Source of the DNA: an uncultured Clostridiaceae bacterium
GTDB taxonomy: Bacteria; Bacillota; Clostridia; TANB77; CAG-508
Assembly (NCBI GenBank): GCA_947167695.1
Contig: CAMVIX010000009.1
Location: 1 to 36,084, forward strand
Direction of reading: 5' to 3'
Length of the DNA stretch: 36,084 nucleotides
A model generated the notes under the pieces. That model was not told the origin of the DNA. It worked only from the letters and a program-made list of their open reading frames with translations, and made no database searches. A program made the translations under genes and the position numbers. Shown here in pieces: positions 9,915-20,823 of this stretch. Within the stretch, counting starts at the first letter, position 1, and every line of letters starts with the position of its first letter.

Positions 9915-10841
9915 TTGAAAAAGTCAAAAAAAGTGGCAGGAAATAAAAAGCCTGCCTCAAAGAATAGTCAAACAGATATGTTTGATTTTGACGACGAAAT
10001 AGTTATAGGAATTACTAAAAAAGAGGACAAGCCAAAAAAGAATAAAAATGTAAAAAATAATAAGAAGGCACAGAAAGAAAAAAAGCAGATAGAAAAGAGT
10101 AAGAAGACTAATAGAAAAGCTGTAAAAATAGTTAGAATTATAGTTCTGCTTATCATTATAATAGGTGCCATTGTGTATTTTATGATGTCGCCAGTTTTTG
10201 ATGTTAAAACTATAACAGTAACAGGAAATAATAAATTAAGTACAGAAGAAATAATAAGTATAGCAGAAGTTAATAGTGATACTAACACTTTCAAAATAAA
10301 TACAAAGCAAGCAGAAAGAAAAATTAAAGAAAACCCTTATATTGAGAGCGTAAAAGTAAGCAGAAAACTTCCAAGTGAAATTACAATAGAATTAGTAGAG
10401 AGATTTCCTACATATATGTTAGAATACATAAATAGCGTTGTATACATAAACAATCAAGGATATATGTTAGAAATAACCGAAAATAAAATACCAGTACCAA
10501 TTATTTCAGGAATAAGCACACCTATTGAGAATTTTATGGAGGGCAACAGATTAAATAAGGAAGACCTTCAAAAACTAGAGACAGTTTTAAAAATAATGGA
10601 TACTTTAGGTAGCTATGATTTGGCGGGATTAGTTACAGGAATTAATGTTGCGGATAAAAACAACTATACAATATACTTAGCTGGGGAAAGAAAGACAGTA
10701 TACTTGGGGAATGCAAGTAACATTAATACTAGAATAATGTATTTAAAAGAAATATTAGAAAGAGAAAAGGGAATAGAATCTGAAATATTTATCAACAGCG
10801 ACATTAATAAAGGCGATGTATATACAAGAGAAAAAGTGTAG
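9915..10841 (+). CDS. ftsQ: Cell division protein FtsQ/DivIB
   Basis: Basic N-terminus, one TM helix, FDVKTITVTGNNKLSTEEIISIAEV...ENPYIESVKVSRKLPSEITIELVER (POTRA); TTG start. Confidence 0.85.
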   Translation: MKKSKKVAGNKKPASKNSQTDMFDFDDEIVIGITKKEDKPKKNKNVKNNKKAQKEKKQIEKSKKTNRKAVKIVRIIVLLIIIIGAIVYFMMSPVFDVKTITVTGNNKLSTEEIISIAEVNSDTNTFKINTKQAERKIKENPYIESVKVSRKLPSEITIELVERFPTYMLEYINSVVYINNQGYMLEITENKIPVPIISGISTPIENFMEGNRLNKEDLQKLETVLKIMDTLGSYDLAGLVTGINVADKNNYTIYLAGERKTVYLGNASNINTRIMYLKEILEREKGIESEIFINSDINKGDVYTREKV

Positions 10842-10892
10842 AGGTATTGTGAAATTGTTCAAAAAGATATATAATTGAAGAGGTGATATAAA

Positions 10893-11625
10893 TTGAAAAA
10901 AATTCATATAGCAATTATATTAGGGGCAGTATGCTTAATTCTTGTATTTGCAATCTCAATACAAATAAAAACAATTGAAGACGCAAATAAAACTGTAGCG
11001 GGATCATTTTCTGAAAATGGACTAAGAGATGAAGTCTTTAAATGGAAAGCAAGATACGAAGAAATATATGGAAAGGTTCAAGAAGAAGAAAAAAAGCTAG
11101 ATAAAGCTAGAAAAGATGTATCTGCAAACAATGAAAGCTCAGCGAGCACGAGGGAAGAACTAAAACTTGCAAATCGTCTGCTTGGATTAACCGAGGTTAG
11201 AGGGAAAGGAATTACAATTGTTTTAGATGATAATAAATCTACCATTGCAGAAAGTACAATGATTGGAAACATTGCAGACTATATTGTACACGATAATGAT
11301 TTAATAAAATTAGTAAATGATTTAAAAAACGGCGGAGCAGAGGCAATTTCAATAAATGATCAAAGAATAGTAAATACAACAGGAATAGTTTGTGATGGAA
11401 ATGTTGTTAGAATAAATGGACAAAAGGTAAGTGCTCCATTTGAGATAAAAGCTATACGGATATCCTGAAAGATTAATAGGAGCAATAAGCTTTCCAAAGG
11501 CCATTTTAGAAGAGTTACGTACATTTGGAGTAGTTAAGGAAGAACCAAAAAAATCAAACTCGATTACAATTCCAAAGTTTACAGGAACTATTAGTACAAC
11601 GCACATGGAAGTATATACTGATTAA
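10893..11625 (+). CDS. DUF881-family protein, one +1 frame change at in-frame CGG 11457-11459
   Basis: TM helix + coiled coil + LLGLTEVRGKGITIVLDD...GGAEAISINDQRIV...PFEIKAI|GYPERLIGAISFPKAILEELRTFGV to TAA at 11623-11625. Confidence 0.85.
11457..11460 (+). other. Putative +1 recoding site, AUA CGGA
   Basis: Zero frame is CGG ATA TCC TGA; +1 gives AIGYPERL. The intact paralogue just downstream has KAIGDQKYLESS at this position. Confidence 0.8.
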
Positions 11626-11641
11626 GAGAGGAGAGACGTAA

Positions 11642-12346
11642 ATGAAGGGCAGAGGAACAATGATAGTTACAATAGGTGCAATTGTTGCTTTATTAGTGGC
11701 GGTTATACTTATGCAATTTAGAACCGTAGAACAAACAGATATTACAACTCTTGAAGCCATGAGAGATACAGAATTAAGAGCAGAAGTTGCAAGCTGGAAA
11801 GAAAAATATGAAGAAGCAAGTAAACAACTTATAGACACTCAAACAAAAATAGAAGAATATCGTTCAACAATGGAAAATAACGATGAAGCGGCTATACTTT
11901 TAGAAGAAGAGTTACAGCAAGCTAATATGCGACTCGGAAAGATTGCGGTTAAAGGAAAAGGTATAATTGTTAAATTAGAAGATAGTGAATATGCAAAAAT
12001 TGACGATTATGATATATACAAACTGATAAATGAATTAAGGCTAGCAGGTGCAGAAGCAATCTCAGTAAATGGAATTAGGGTAACAGCTCTTACAGATGTA
12101 AAAACTCTAGCACCTGGACTATTACATATGGACGGAAATCCTATACATTCACCATATACCATAAAAGCAATAGGAGACCAAAAATACCTAGAAAGCAGTA
12201 TTACCTTAAAAAACTATGGTTACATGGACTATTTTATAAAAAGTCGAGACAAAATAGGAAGCCTTGAGACCCCAGAATATGATATTGTAGTAGAAAAAAC
12301 GGGAAAAAAGATGTCGTTTGAGTATGCACAGGAGGTAGAAGAATGA
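11642..12346 (+). CDS. DUF881-family protein (intact paralogue)
   Basis: Same architecture as the preceding gene: GKGIIVKLEDSE...GAEAISVNGIRV...PYTIKAIGD. Confidence 0.85.
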   Translation: MKGRGTMIVTIGAIVALLVAVILMQFRTVEQTDITTLEAMRDTELRAEVASWKEKYEEASKQLIDTQTKIEEYRSTMENNDEAAILLEEELQQANMRLGKIAVKGKGIIVKLEDSEYAKIDDYDIYKLINELRLAGAEAISVNGIRVTALTDVKTLAPGLLHMDGNPIHSPYTIKAIGDQKYLESSITLKNYGYMDYFIKSRDKIGSLETPEYDIVVEKTGKKMSFEYAQEVEE

Positions 12347-12726
12347 GCATTTTAATAGCAATTTTAATTGGATGTTTATTAGGAGCATTAATAGGGATAA
12401 ATGCACCAATTATATCGTATACGTATTCAAGCTATTTAGCAATTGCAATAATTGCTGCACTTGATTCAGTATTTGGTGGAATATCATCAGTAGTAAAGGG
12501 AAACTTTGATTTAAAAATATTTATATCAGGCTTTTTTGGCAATGCAATTCTATCAATGTTACTTACTTATTTAGGTCAGAAATTAAATGTTGACATATAT
12601 TTAGCTGCAATTATAGTTTTTGTTGGAAGAATGTTTACAAATTTATCTATAATAAGAAGGTATTTTCTAGACAAATGGACTAAAAAGCTTGAAAAGAAAG
12701 AGGAAAATGCTGATGGAAATAAATAA
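12343..12726 (+). CDS. sbp: Small basic protein Sbp family (DUF1290)
   Basis: ILIGCLLGALIGINAPIISYTYSSYLAIAIIAALDSVFGGISSVVKG; adjacent to DUF881 and ftsA/Z. Confidence 0.85.
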   Translation: MSILIAILIGCLLGALIGINAPIISYTYSSYLAIAIIAALDSVFGGISSVVKGNFDLKIFISGFFGNAILSMLLTYLGQKLNVDIYLAAIIVFVGRMFTNLSIIRRYFLDKWTKKLEKKEENADGNK

Positions 12727-13804
12727 TAGAGACAAAGATGATATATACAATCTATTTATTGAGAGAGTATGTAAGAATGATGAGATATTTATAAATAGAC
12801 AATCACTCCTCATTAATGTGAATTATAGAATTACAGACCCAAAGGCTGAAATGAAAGAAAAAATCATTCCTGAAAAGGAGGGCTTCTATACAGAGTCACC
12901 AGTTTTGGAGATTAATGATGTAGAAAAGTTTAAAATAGCTTTATATAATTATGTAAAAGCATATGTTCAAACAGAATCAAGATGGACTAGAAATGACATA
13001 TCAAACAACTGGGAGGATATAGCAATTTATGGTATGAGTATAATTTGGACAGATGCGACTAATATGGACTTTTCAAATCCAATAGGCTTTTTAAATAGAT
13101 ATACTGATTTTTTAAGCCAAGACCAATGGGAGGATTTAAAAGAGGCAAAAGAAGCAAACACAATTAATGGAGTAAGAATATGGAAACAGATAGAAGAATC
13201 AGATAGTGAAAGAGAAACACCACATAATTATTATTTATTTACTAAAGATGAGGAAGGAAATAAAATATTTTTACCTTCCATTTGTTATGGTATTCAAAAT
13301 GATAAAGCATACATATATGCTTTGCATAAGATTCACGGAAAAGGCCAAAAAGAAAATTTAGAAATACAAAATTTGAGAACATTTATAAAAGGTAGAGGTG
13401 TAGAACCACTAGGAATTGCTACAATGCTTTCTTTTATACAAGAAAGTAAGAAAAGAGGAATAAAGAAAATTGTAATGCCAGATAATTTTGTAATGCAATA
13501 CACTACAAAAAATAGACTTAAAGAAGATTTTCTAAAATGGTATTACTACAATTCTCAGGAAAAAATAGAAGAAACAAGAGCTAAAAACGAAGATATTTTA
13601 GATAGCAATCATAGAGGAAGCTTAAACAACAGGCTTATGACAATGTTTTTAGTTAATAAATATTATTCAACTGGACTAAAATTTTTAGAAATTCCAGGCG
13701 AAGTTTCAGACAATTTAACAGTAGATATACAAAATTTTAAATTAGGAAGAGAAGAAAAAAAGAAAGAAGACGGAAGAAAAAAAGGAAGAGAAGAAGAGAG
13801 ATGA
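12713..13804 (+). CDS. Hypothetical protein with low-complexity KKKEDGRKKGREEER tail
   Basis: Long intact ORF overlapping the sbp end; no family recognised. Confidence 0.7.
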   Translation: MEINNRDKDDIYNLFIERVCKNDEIFINRQSLLINVNYRITDPKAEMKEKIIPEKEGFYTESPVLEINDVEKFKIALYNYVKAYVQTESRWTRNDISNNWEDIAIYGMSIIWTDATNMDFSNPIGFLNRYTDFLSQDQWEDLKEAKEANTINGVRIWKQIEESDSERETPHNYYLFTKDEEGNKIFLPSICYGIQNDKAYIYALHKIHGKGQKENLEIQNLRTFIKGRGVEPLGIATMLSFIQESKKRGIKKIVMPDNFVMQYTTKNRLKEDFLKWYYYNSQEKIEETRAKNEDILDSNHRGSLNNRLMTMFLVNKYYSTGLKFLEIPGEVSDNLTVDIQNFKLGREEKKKEDGRKKGREEER

Positions 13805-13850
13805 TTTTGGGGATGCCACAAAACTCATCTCTCTTCTTCTCTCCCTTCTA
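13787..13850 (+). terminator. Hairpin (GAAGAAGAGAGATGA / TCATCTCTCTTCTTC)
   Basis: Inverted repeat spanning the stop codon of the upstream ORF. Confidence 0.5.
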
Positions 13851-13865
13851 AGAGTTACAGCTTTT

Positions 13866-13909
13866 GTTACAAAAATGTTACAAAAATATTACAAAAATGT
13901 TACAAAATC
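13866..13909 (+). repeat. Four tandem 11-bp units (G/A)TTACAAAAAT upstream of ftsA
   Basis: gttacaaaaat gttacaaaaat attacaaaaat gttacaaaatc, exact 11-bp period. Confidence 0.8.
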
Positions 13910-13911
13910 TC

Positions 13912-13940
13912 TTGACTTTTTACAAAAAATATAATATTCT
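13912..13940 (+). promoter_or_regulatory. Candidate sigma-A promoter TTGACT-N17-TATTCT for ftsA/ftsZ
   Basis: Spacing and position just downstream of the phased repeats. Confidence 0.45.
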
Positions 13941-13979
13941 AATACTCGTAGAAATTCATACGAAATGGAGGCGCAAAAC

Positions 13980-15209
13980 TTGGCAATCGGAGATATCATT
14001 GTGGGCGTAGATATAGGCTCATCACACATAAGAACCATTGTCGGTGAAGTCAACAATTTTAATCAAATTGAAGTAATGTGCAATACATTTTCAAAATGTT
14101 CAGGACTTAAAAAAGGTAAAATAATTGACGAAGACGAAATAGCTAAAGCTATTTTAAACACGGTAAAAGATGCAGAAGAACAAACCAACTTAAAAATAGG
14201 CTCAGCATATACAATGATACCTGGAAAATACGTTACAGTTGTACAAAATAGCATTGTAAAAGAAGTAAAAGACAAGTTTGCAGGAATTTCTTCACAAGAT
14301 ATAACATCAAGCATAAAGCAAGTAAGAGATATCGAGATACCTGAAAACCAAACTTTAATAGACATTGTTCCAGAGAAATTTATTCTAGATAATGGAACAT
14401 CTATAGAGGATCCAACAGGTAACTTAAGCTCAAGCTTTACTTTAAAGGCTCAAGTGGTACTTGCTGATAAAGAATATATAAAGCAGATTATTAACATATT
14501 CAGAAAAGCAGGATTAGAGATAGATGGTTTTATCCCATACACTTTAGCTGAAAGAAATGTTGTATTAGATAGTAATGAGCTAAATGATAATATTCTATTA
14601 TTAGATATAGGAGCTGGCACTACGGAGATAGGTATATTTAATGGTAATTCGTTTGAATATACAAACACCATTCCACTCGGAGGAGATAACATAACAAACG
14701 ATATTGCACTTGTATTAAATATAGCGGACGAAGAAGCAGATAAGTTAAAAAGACAATATTCACTTGCATTAAAGTCTTTTATAGATAATGATACAGACAT
14801 TATATTAAATACGTACAAAGGCAATTCAAGAAGTAGATCCATAAAGAGTTCAGAATTAATAGAAATAATAGAAGCAAGAATTGAGGAAATTTTTTCACTT
14901 GTTAACAAAGATATATCAAGCAAAGGCTTTAAACAACAAATAAACAATGTAGTATTAACAGGGCTTGGAATAACTTGCATAAATAAAAGCGATATGGCTG
15001 GAAAAATTATTTTAAACATACCGGTAAAATTTGCAACAGGAAGGGCAATAAGTCAGGTTGGACAAGAATACAGAACTGCTTATTCATTAATAAGATATAT
15101 AGCTGCAAAACCTTTTGCAAAAACTGTATCAAGTAATGTTGACACAAAAACCGAAAAACATATTTTGAAAGATGCTTTAGAAAAGGTAAAAGACTTTTTC
15201 TATTCGTAA
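13980..15209 (+). CDS. ftsA: Cell division protein FtsA
   Basis: VGVDIGSSHIRTIVGEV...ILLLDIGAGTTEIGIFNG...TIPLGGDNITNDIAL; likely TTG start after GGAGG. Confidence 0.93.
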   Translation: MAIGDIIVGVDIGSSHIRTIVGEVNNFNQIEVMCNTFSKCSGLKKGKIIDEDEIAKAILNTVKDAEEQTNLKIGSAYTMIPGKYVTVVQNSIVKEVKDKFAGISSQDITSSIKQVRDIEIPENQTLIDIVPEKFILDNGTSIEDPTGNLSSSFTLKAQVVLADKEYIKQIINIFRKAGLEIDGFIPYTLAERNVVLDSNELNDNILLLDIGAGTTEIGIFNGNSFEYTNTIPLGGDNITNDIALVLNIADEEADKLKRQYSLALKSFIDNDTDIILNTYKGNSRSRSIKSSELIEIIEARIEEIFSLVNKDISSKGFKQQINNVVLTGLGITCINKSDMAGKIILNIPVKFATGRAISQVGQEYRTAYSLIRYIAAKPFAKTVSSNVDTKTEKHILKDALEKVKDFFYS

Positions 15210-15261
15210 AATAAGTTATTAATTTTAAAAATATACAATTAAATTTAAGGAGGAAAACTTT

Positions 15262-16371
15262 ATGTTCGATACTAGTGATGACAACAATTATATGATGGAT
15301 GGTACTGCTAATATCAAGGTAATAGGTGTTGGTGGTGCTGGAAACAATGCTGTAAACAGAATGATAGAAGCGGGAATTAAAAATGTAGAATTTATTGCTA
15401 TTAATACAGACAGACAAGCACTTCTACTTTCAAAAGCACCTTCTAGAATTCAAATCGGAGAAAAAATTACAAGAGGTTTAGGAGCAGGTGCAAACCCAGA
15501 TATAGGAGCACAAGCTGCTGAAGAAAGCAAGACTGAAATTGCAGAAACACTAAAAGGCGCAGACATGGTATTTGTTACTGCTGGAATGGGTGGTGGAACT
15601 GGAACAGGTGCTGCTCCAATAGTTGCTGCCGCAGCAAAAGAAATGGGAATCTTAACAATAGGTGTTGTTACGAAACCATTTACATTTGAAGGAAAAAAAC
15701 GTTTAGCACAAGCTGAACGTGGAATAGATGCCCTAAAGGGTAAAGTAGATACATTGGTAGTTATACCAAATGATAAGTTGCTACAAGTTATCGACAGAAA
15801 GACCTCTATAATAGAAGCATTCAAAATGGCTGATGATGTGCTAAGACAAGGTGTTCAAGGTATATCTGACTTAATCGCAACACCAGGACTTATTAACCTA
15901 GACTTTGCAGATGTTAAGACAATAATGAAAGACAAAGGAATGGCACACATGGGAATAGGACGTGCATCTGGAGAAAACAGAGCAGAAGATGCTGCAAAAC
16001 AAGCAATTCAAAGTCCACTACTTGAAACGTCAATCGAAGGCGCAAATGGTGTAATCATTAATATCACAGGTGGACCAGATGTAGGATTACATGAAGCAAA
16101 TATTGCAGCTGAGCTTGTACAAAGAAGTGCAGATCCAGAAGCAAACATTATCTTTGGTACTGTTACAGACGACTCACTTGGAGATGATATAATAATTACA
16201 GTAATTGCAACAGGCTTTGAAAAAGAGCAATCAATCACAAGTATTGGAGTTGAAAATTTAGTAACAAGCACATGGAATAAGAAAATAAATTCAATTCCAG
16301 CACCAGAAACAAGCGGAAACAATCAAAGTGAATTAGACATTCCATCTTTCTTAAGAAAGAAAAAAGTTTAA
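15262..16371 (+). CDS. ftsZ: Cell division protein FtsZ
   Basis: [18 protein letters not shown]...[15 protein letters not shown]. Confidence 0.99.
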   Translation: MFDTSDDNNYMMDGTANIKVIGVGGAGNNAVNRMIEAGIKNVEFIAINTDRQALLLSKAPSRIQIGEKITRGLGAGANPDIGAQAAEESKTEIAETLKGADMVFVTAGMGGGTGTGAAPIVAAAAKEMGILTIGVVTKPFTFEGKKRLAQAERGIDALKGKVDTLVVIPNDKLLQVIDRKTSIIEAFKMADDVLRQGVQGISDLIATPGLINLDFADVKTIMKDKGMAHMGIGRASGENRAEDAAKQAIQSPLLETSIEGANGVIINITGGPDVGLHEANIAAELVQRSADPEANIIFGTVTDDSLGDDIIITVIATGFEKEQSITSIGVENLVTSTWNKKINSIPAPETSGNNQSELDIPSFLRKKKV

Positions 16372-16386
16372 AATAGATAAATAAAA

Positions 16387-16425
16387 AAAGAAATCATCGA
16401 ATTTGCTCGATGATTTCTTTTTTTT
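16387..16425 (+). terminator. Rho-independent terminator after ftsZ
   Basis: AAAGAAATCATCGA-loop-TCGATGATTTCTTT followed by a T tract. Confidence 0.9.
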
Positions 16426-16490
16426 GCGCCTAAGAAATGACAGCTTTTTTAAAAAAGGGGTAGTACAATACATATGAAAAGGAAAAAACT

Positions 16491-17402
16491 ATGACCGTAT
16501 ACATAGATGTGATTTTAGCTGAAAATATTATTATGAATTATATAATGTTATATGCTACTGGAATAATCTACAAACTTAAACCGAAAATGTGGAGATTGCT
16601 TACCTCCAGTAGTATAGGAGCAATGTATTCTGCAATATCTTATTTAAATATATGGAATTCTAGCTTAATAATAAAAATATTACTATCTATAGCAATGGTA
16701 TATATAGCGTTTAATTCGAAATCAATAAAGATCCTTGCAAAACAACTACTAATATTTTACTTAACATCATTTGTGTTTGGAGGAGTAGCGTTTGCACTAT
16801 TGTATTTTGTAAAACCGCAGGACATTTTAATGAAAAATGGGATTTATATAGGCATGTATCCATTAAAAATAGTTTTTTTGGGAGGAATAGTAGGATTCAT
16901 AATTTTAACATCAGTATTCAAAATTGTAAAAGGCAAACTTACAAGGAAAGAATTGTTTTGCAAAGTTTTAATTAAAATAGAACAGAAGCAAGCTGAAGTA
17001 TCAGCTATGGTAGATACTGGAAATTTACTAAAGGAACCAATTACAGGTGCAAGTGTGGTAGTGGTTGAGAAACATAGTCTAAAAGATATATTGCCAGACA
17101 GTGTGCTAGACAATTTGGAATTAATTTTAACAGGAAATTATGATATAGACATAAAAGAATATGAGCACAAATTAAGAGTAATTCCATTTTCATCACTTGG
17201 AAAACAAAATGGAATGTTACTCGGAATAAAACCTGATGAAATAATTTTAGAAACAGAAGAAGAAAAAATAATAGTTCCCAATAGCATAATTGGTATATAC
17301 AACGGGTCACTTACGAAAAATGGATTGTATACAGCACTTATAGGCTTAGACATTTTAGAGAGGAGAGATAAAAATGAATTTATTAAATCTGCTAAAAAAT
17401 AG
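16491..17402 (+). CDS. spoIIGA: Sporulation sigma-E processing peptidase SpoIIGA
   Basis: Multi-TM N-terminus, [20 protein letters not shown] aspartic protease motif; directly upstream of sigE. Confidence 0.92.
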   Translation: MTVYIDVILAENIIMNYIMLYATGIIYKLKPKMWRLLTSSSIGAMYSAISYLNIWNSSLIIKILLSIAMVYIAFNSKSIKILAKQLLIFYLTSFVFGGVAFALLYFVKPQDILMKNGIYIGMYPLKIVFLGGIVGFIILTSVFKIVKGKLTRKELFCKVLIKIEQKQAEVSAMVDTGNLLKEPITGASVVVVEKHSLKDILPDSVLDNLELILTGNYDIDIKEYEHKLRVIPFSSLGKQNGMLLGIKPDEIILETEEEKIIVPNSIIGIYNGSLTKNGLYTALIGLDILERRDKNEFIKSAKK

Positions 17403-18105
17403 TATTAGCACTTTATATGTAAAATATTTGAAAGAGGACGAAATAGAAAGTTTTCCCATATATTACATAGGTGGTAGCCAAGTGTTACCGCCACCACTTT
17501 CACAAGAAGAAGAAGAAGAGCTACTAAAAAGATTAAGCAATCAAGATATGGAAGCAAGGCAGACATTAGTTGAAAGAAATTTAAGGCTGGTAGTGTACAT
17601 TGCGAAAAAATTTGAAAATACAGGTGTGGGTATAGAGGATTTAATTTCAATAGGTACAATAGGGCTAATGAAAGCAATAAATACATTTAATACTGAAAAA
17701 AATATAAAACTTGCAACGTATTCATCAAGATGCATTGAAAACGAAATCTTAATGTACATAAGGCGTAGTAACAAAACAAAAGGGGAAATATCAATAGATG
17801 AACCACTAAATCAAGACGGTGATGGAAATGAATTATTACTATCAGACATATTAGGCACAGACCCAGATGTAACTTCAAGAAGAATAGAAGACGAAGTCGA
17901 TATGAAACTTTTAAGAGCATCAATAGATAAACTAAACAAACGAGAAAGAAATATTATGGAATTACGCTTTGGACTAATATCAGGTACAGAAAAAACACAA
18001 AAAGAAGTAGCTGATATGCTAGGAATATCACAAAGCTACATATCAAGGCTGGAGAAAAAGATAATAAGCAAAATGAAAAAAGACATCATGAGCAAGACAG
18101 GATAA
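17374..18105 (+). CDS. sigE: RNA polymerase sporulation sigma factor SigE
   Basis: [17 protein letters not shown]...[35 protein letters not shown]...[12 protein letters not shown]. Confidence 0.95.
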   Translation: MNLLNLLKNSISTLYVKYLKEDEIESFPIYYIGGSQVLPPPLSQEEEEELLKRLSNQDMEARQTLVERNLRLVVYIAKKFENTGVGIEDLISIGTIGLMKAINTFNTEKNIKLATYSSRCIENEILMYIRRSNKTKGEISIDEPLNQDGDGNELLLSDILGTDPDVTSRRIEDEVDMKLLRASIDKLNKRERNIMELRFGLISGTEKTQKEVADMLGISQSYISRLEKKIISKMKKDIMSKTG

Positions 18106-18139
18106 GTGTATGGTGACAGGATTAAGCTTGTTACCATTT

Positions 18140-18191
18140 GTGAGCCAAACTGGAGACATTCCGAGACTGAGGTGTGTCCCTTTTGGCTCAC
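18140..18191. repeat. Palindromic intergenic repeat, copy B
   Basis: GTGAGCCAAACTGGAGACA...TGTCCCTTTTGGCTCAC. Confidence 0.75.
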
Positions 18192-18266
18192 ATTTGCTAC
18201 TAATGTAACAATATTAACTACAATACATATTATGTACTATACAATCGAAAAAAGGAGGAATTTTGA

Positions 18267-18617
18267 ATGTATAGGTACTGCAATATGAACAATATACAAG
18301 ATTGTCCATGCAAACAAGACAAAGATTCTGCACTAGAGAACATCTGTGACGACGTAATGACATTATCAGACTATGACATGAATAGCTGCAACTGCGGTTT
18401 TGATGAAGATGAAAGTCCATTTCCAGCAAACCCAGTACTAGGCAACAGCTATGTGCCAAAACAAATACTAAAGACAACATTTATGCCGGATGTAGGCTTA
18501 AAACTTGGTACAATCTTCCCAGAGCTCGTACGCCCATATATGCCAGGCCAGTCTATGGCTGAAATAGAGTATTTAAGAAAAACAAATGATATAAGGGAGG
18601 GATGTAACCGTGAATAA
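18267..18617 (+). CDS. cotJA: Spore coat associated protein CotJA
   Basis: YVPKQILKTTFMPDVGLKLGTIFPELVRPYMPGQSMAEIEYLR. Confidence 0.88.
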   Translation: MYRYCNMNNIQDCPCKQDKDSALENICDDVMTLSDYDMNSCNCGFDEDESPFPANPVLGNSYVPKQILKTTFMPDVGLKLGTIFPELVRPYMPGQSMAEIEYLRKTNDIREGCNRE

Positions 18618-18885
18618 TCAAGATAGTTGCTCAGATATGACAAGAAAGGAAATGCTACAAAAGATACGTGAATATAACTTCGGAGTAATTGAACTTGCAC
18701 TTTATCTCGATACTCATCCCGAAGACCAAAAAGCACTTTGCCTGCATAGAGAATATGCAAAAAAATTAAAAGATTTAAAGGATAAGTATCAAAAAGTGTA
18801 TGGACCTCTTACAATCTATTACCCATGCAACAAATGGAGATGGCTAGAAGAGCCATGGCCTTCGTTTAAATTGGGGGAACTCTAA
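18610..18885 (+). CDS. cotJB: Spore coat protein CotJB, C-terminus replaced by element sequence
   Basis: LQKIREYNFGVIELALYLDTHPEDQKALCLHREYAKKLKDLKDKYQKVYGPLTIYYPCNKWRWLEEPWP|SFKLGEL*; last 7 codons lie inside the element. Confidence 0.88.
   Translation: MNNQDSCSDMTRKEMLQKIREYNFGVIELALYLDTHPEDQKALCLHREYAKKLKDLKDKYQKVYGPLTIYYPCNKWRWLEEPWPSFKLGEL
18856..18880. other. attL candidate: TGGCCT + TCGTTTAAATTGGGGG
   Basis: See element. Confidence 0.75.
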
Positions 18886-20449
18886 ATTTATATTTTATTT
18901 CTATTTTCTTATCATTTATAATTATTTTATCAATCAATTTGAAAACTAAACTAATATTGTTTTCATCAAGTGTATTAAATTCCAATAATGCTTTCATTGA
19001 TTTTTCTAACTCTTTCGAATTGATAATCGGAATATCTTTTTTGCTTTGTATATTTTTCAATTTTGCATTATATTCTTCTTTCTTTTTTTCGTATGTTTGT
19101 ATAAGGCTATTAAAAGTGCTATTTGAAATAATACCAGAAATTTTATCCTCGTATAAATTTGCAATTATTTTATTTATTTCATCAAGTTTTTTATTTAAAA
19201 GCTGTATCTCTGCTTTATTATTATTTTCTGGAACATCAACGTTATAATTTAGCTTATTAAAATGCAAATACTGATTAATGTTCTTTTTAAGAGAACTCAC
19301 AACGGCATTTATAAGTTCATCTTCCCTTAAATGAATATTAGTACAAAATTTATTTCCATATCTTTTATAGCTAGAACAAACACAACGCCATATTTTTCCA
19401 TGATTTAGATTATATGAAATTCTGCTACCACATGAGCAGTAAGCAAGTCCAGATAGCAAGTGCCTTTTTCTGTTTGAATAATTCCATTCATTAGATTTTT
19501 TGTCTAACATATTTTGAACAGCGTTAAATGTACTTTTATCAATAATTGCACAATGGTGATTTGGAATTATTATTTGTTCATCAAGTGGAACATTCTTAAT
19601 TTTTTCAAGCTTATAATTAACCTTATTGTACTTAAGCTGAACTAAATCTCCAGTATAAATCCTATCTCTCAAGATTTTATTTATAACACAGCTATTCCAA
19701 ACATGGCTTTTATTTGAATTGGGATTAAAATAATTCGTATGCAACATTTTGTATTCAAGTGGTGTAATTATTCCTTTAGAATTAAGTGTTCTAGCAATTT
19801 CTGTTTTGCTTTTGCCAGATATATATAATTTAAATATATAAGCAACATTTTCTGCAACATCTTCATCAATGAGAAAAACATTTTTATTGTCTTTATCCTT
19901 CTTATAGCCATAAGGCAGAAAAGCTTTAATGCTTTCTCCTTCATGTGCTTTAGCATAAATAGATGTCCTAACTTTATTTGAAATATCTTTAGCATACATA
20001 TCATTCATAACAGATTTAAAGGGAGTAATGTCATTATTAGAATTCTTTTTGTCAAAAGTATCAACATTATCGTTTACAGCAATATATCTAATATTCTTAG
20101 CCGGGAAAATCTTTTCAATATATCGCCCTGTTTCTATATAATCTCTTCCAAGCCTAGATAAGTCCTTAGTTATAACGAGATTAACAAGCCCCATATCTAC
20201 ATCATTCATCATACGAGTAAAATCAGGTCTATTGAAATTTGTCCCAGTATACCCATCATCTTTATAAATCCCAGCTAAAATCCAACCATTGCTAGTTACA
20301 ATATTTTTTAAAAACTTAATTTGGTTTTCAATACTTTCCGACTGACCATTAAATTTTTCGTCCTTTTCATCCTCACGAGAAAGCCTAGCATAAATAGCAA
20401 CTTCCCAAACCTTATTATCTATTCCATAGTTATTGTATAACTCTTGCAT
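18866..20449 (-). CDS. Large serine recombinase (site-specific integrase)
   Basis: VAIYARLSREDEKDEKFNGQSESIENQI...DDGYTGTNFNRPDFTRMM...VITKDLSRLGRDYIETGRYIE; recombinase and zinc-ribbon domains, C-terminal coiled coil. Confidence 0.95.
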   Translation of the reverse strand: MQELYNNYGIDNKVWEVAIYARLSREDEKDEKFNGQSESIENQIKFLKNIVTSNGWILAGIYKDDGYTGTNFNRPDFTRMMNDVDMGLVNLVITKDLSRLGRDYIETGRYIEKIFPAKNIRYIAVNDNVDTFDKKNSNNDITPFKSVMNDMYAKDISNKVRTSIYAKAHEGESIKAFLPYGYKKDKDNKNVFLIDEDVAENVAYIFKLYISGKSKTEIARTLNSKGIITPLEYKMLHTNYFNPNSNKSHVWNSCVINKILRDRIYTGDLVQLKYNKVNYKLEKIKNVPLDEQIIIPNHHCAIIDKSTFNAVQNMLDKKSNEWNYSNRKRHLLSGLAYCSCGSRISYNLNHGKIWRCVCSSYKRYGNKFCTNIHLREDELINAVVSSLKKNINQYLHFNKLNYNVDVPENNNKAEIQLLNKKLDEINKIIANLYEDKISGIISNSTFNSLIQTYEKKKEEYNAKLKNIQSKKDIPIINSKELEKSMKALLEFNTLDENNISLVFKLIDKIIINDKKIEIKYKFRVPPI

Positions 20450-20481
20450 TTTCCCTCCTATCCTAAGAGTACAATAGCTAC

Positions 20482-20619
20482 TTATCTACAATTAAAGTCT
20501 ATACCTTTTTGCAATAAAAAGCAATGTGAGAACAAATAATTTTCGTCAATCCATTCCTGCACAAGAGAAGTTAAATCCATTCCTTCATCTAGGTAATCTT
20601 CGTCTATGTTTTGTAGCAA
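20482..20619 (-). CDS. Possible 45-aa ORF (TTG start) upstream of the recombinase
   Basis: Antisense reading (M)LQNIDEDYLDEGMDLTSLVQEWIDENYLFSHCFLLQKGIDFNCR* preceded by AGAGGTGG; not in supplied ORF track. Confidence 0.4.
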   Translation of the reverse strand: MLQNIDEDYLDEGMDLTSLVQEWIDENYLFSHCFLLQKGIDFNCR

Positions 20620-20823
20620 AATAACCACCTCTATAAATATATATGAGAACAGGGCACGTACTTATTAAAGAAATACCCTTTCACTTTATTTGCTCAGAAA
20701 ATGCGATTTTGTCCTCCCTTCATTTAGAGAAATATTTAATTTTAAAATTGACTTCTAAAAAAAATAGTATTATAATGCTTTTGAAATAAAATAATTAATG
20801 AAGATATGAGGAGATAGTATTTT

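Noticed and set aside
13912-13935. TTGACT...TATAAT as the ftsA promoter
   Set aside because: Spacer is only 12 bp; the TATTCT at 17-bp spacing is more plausible.
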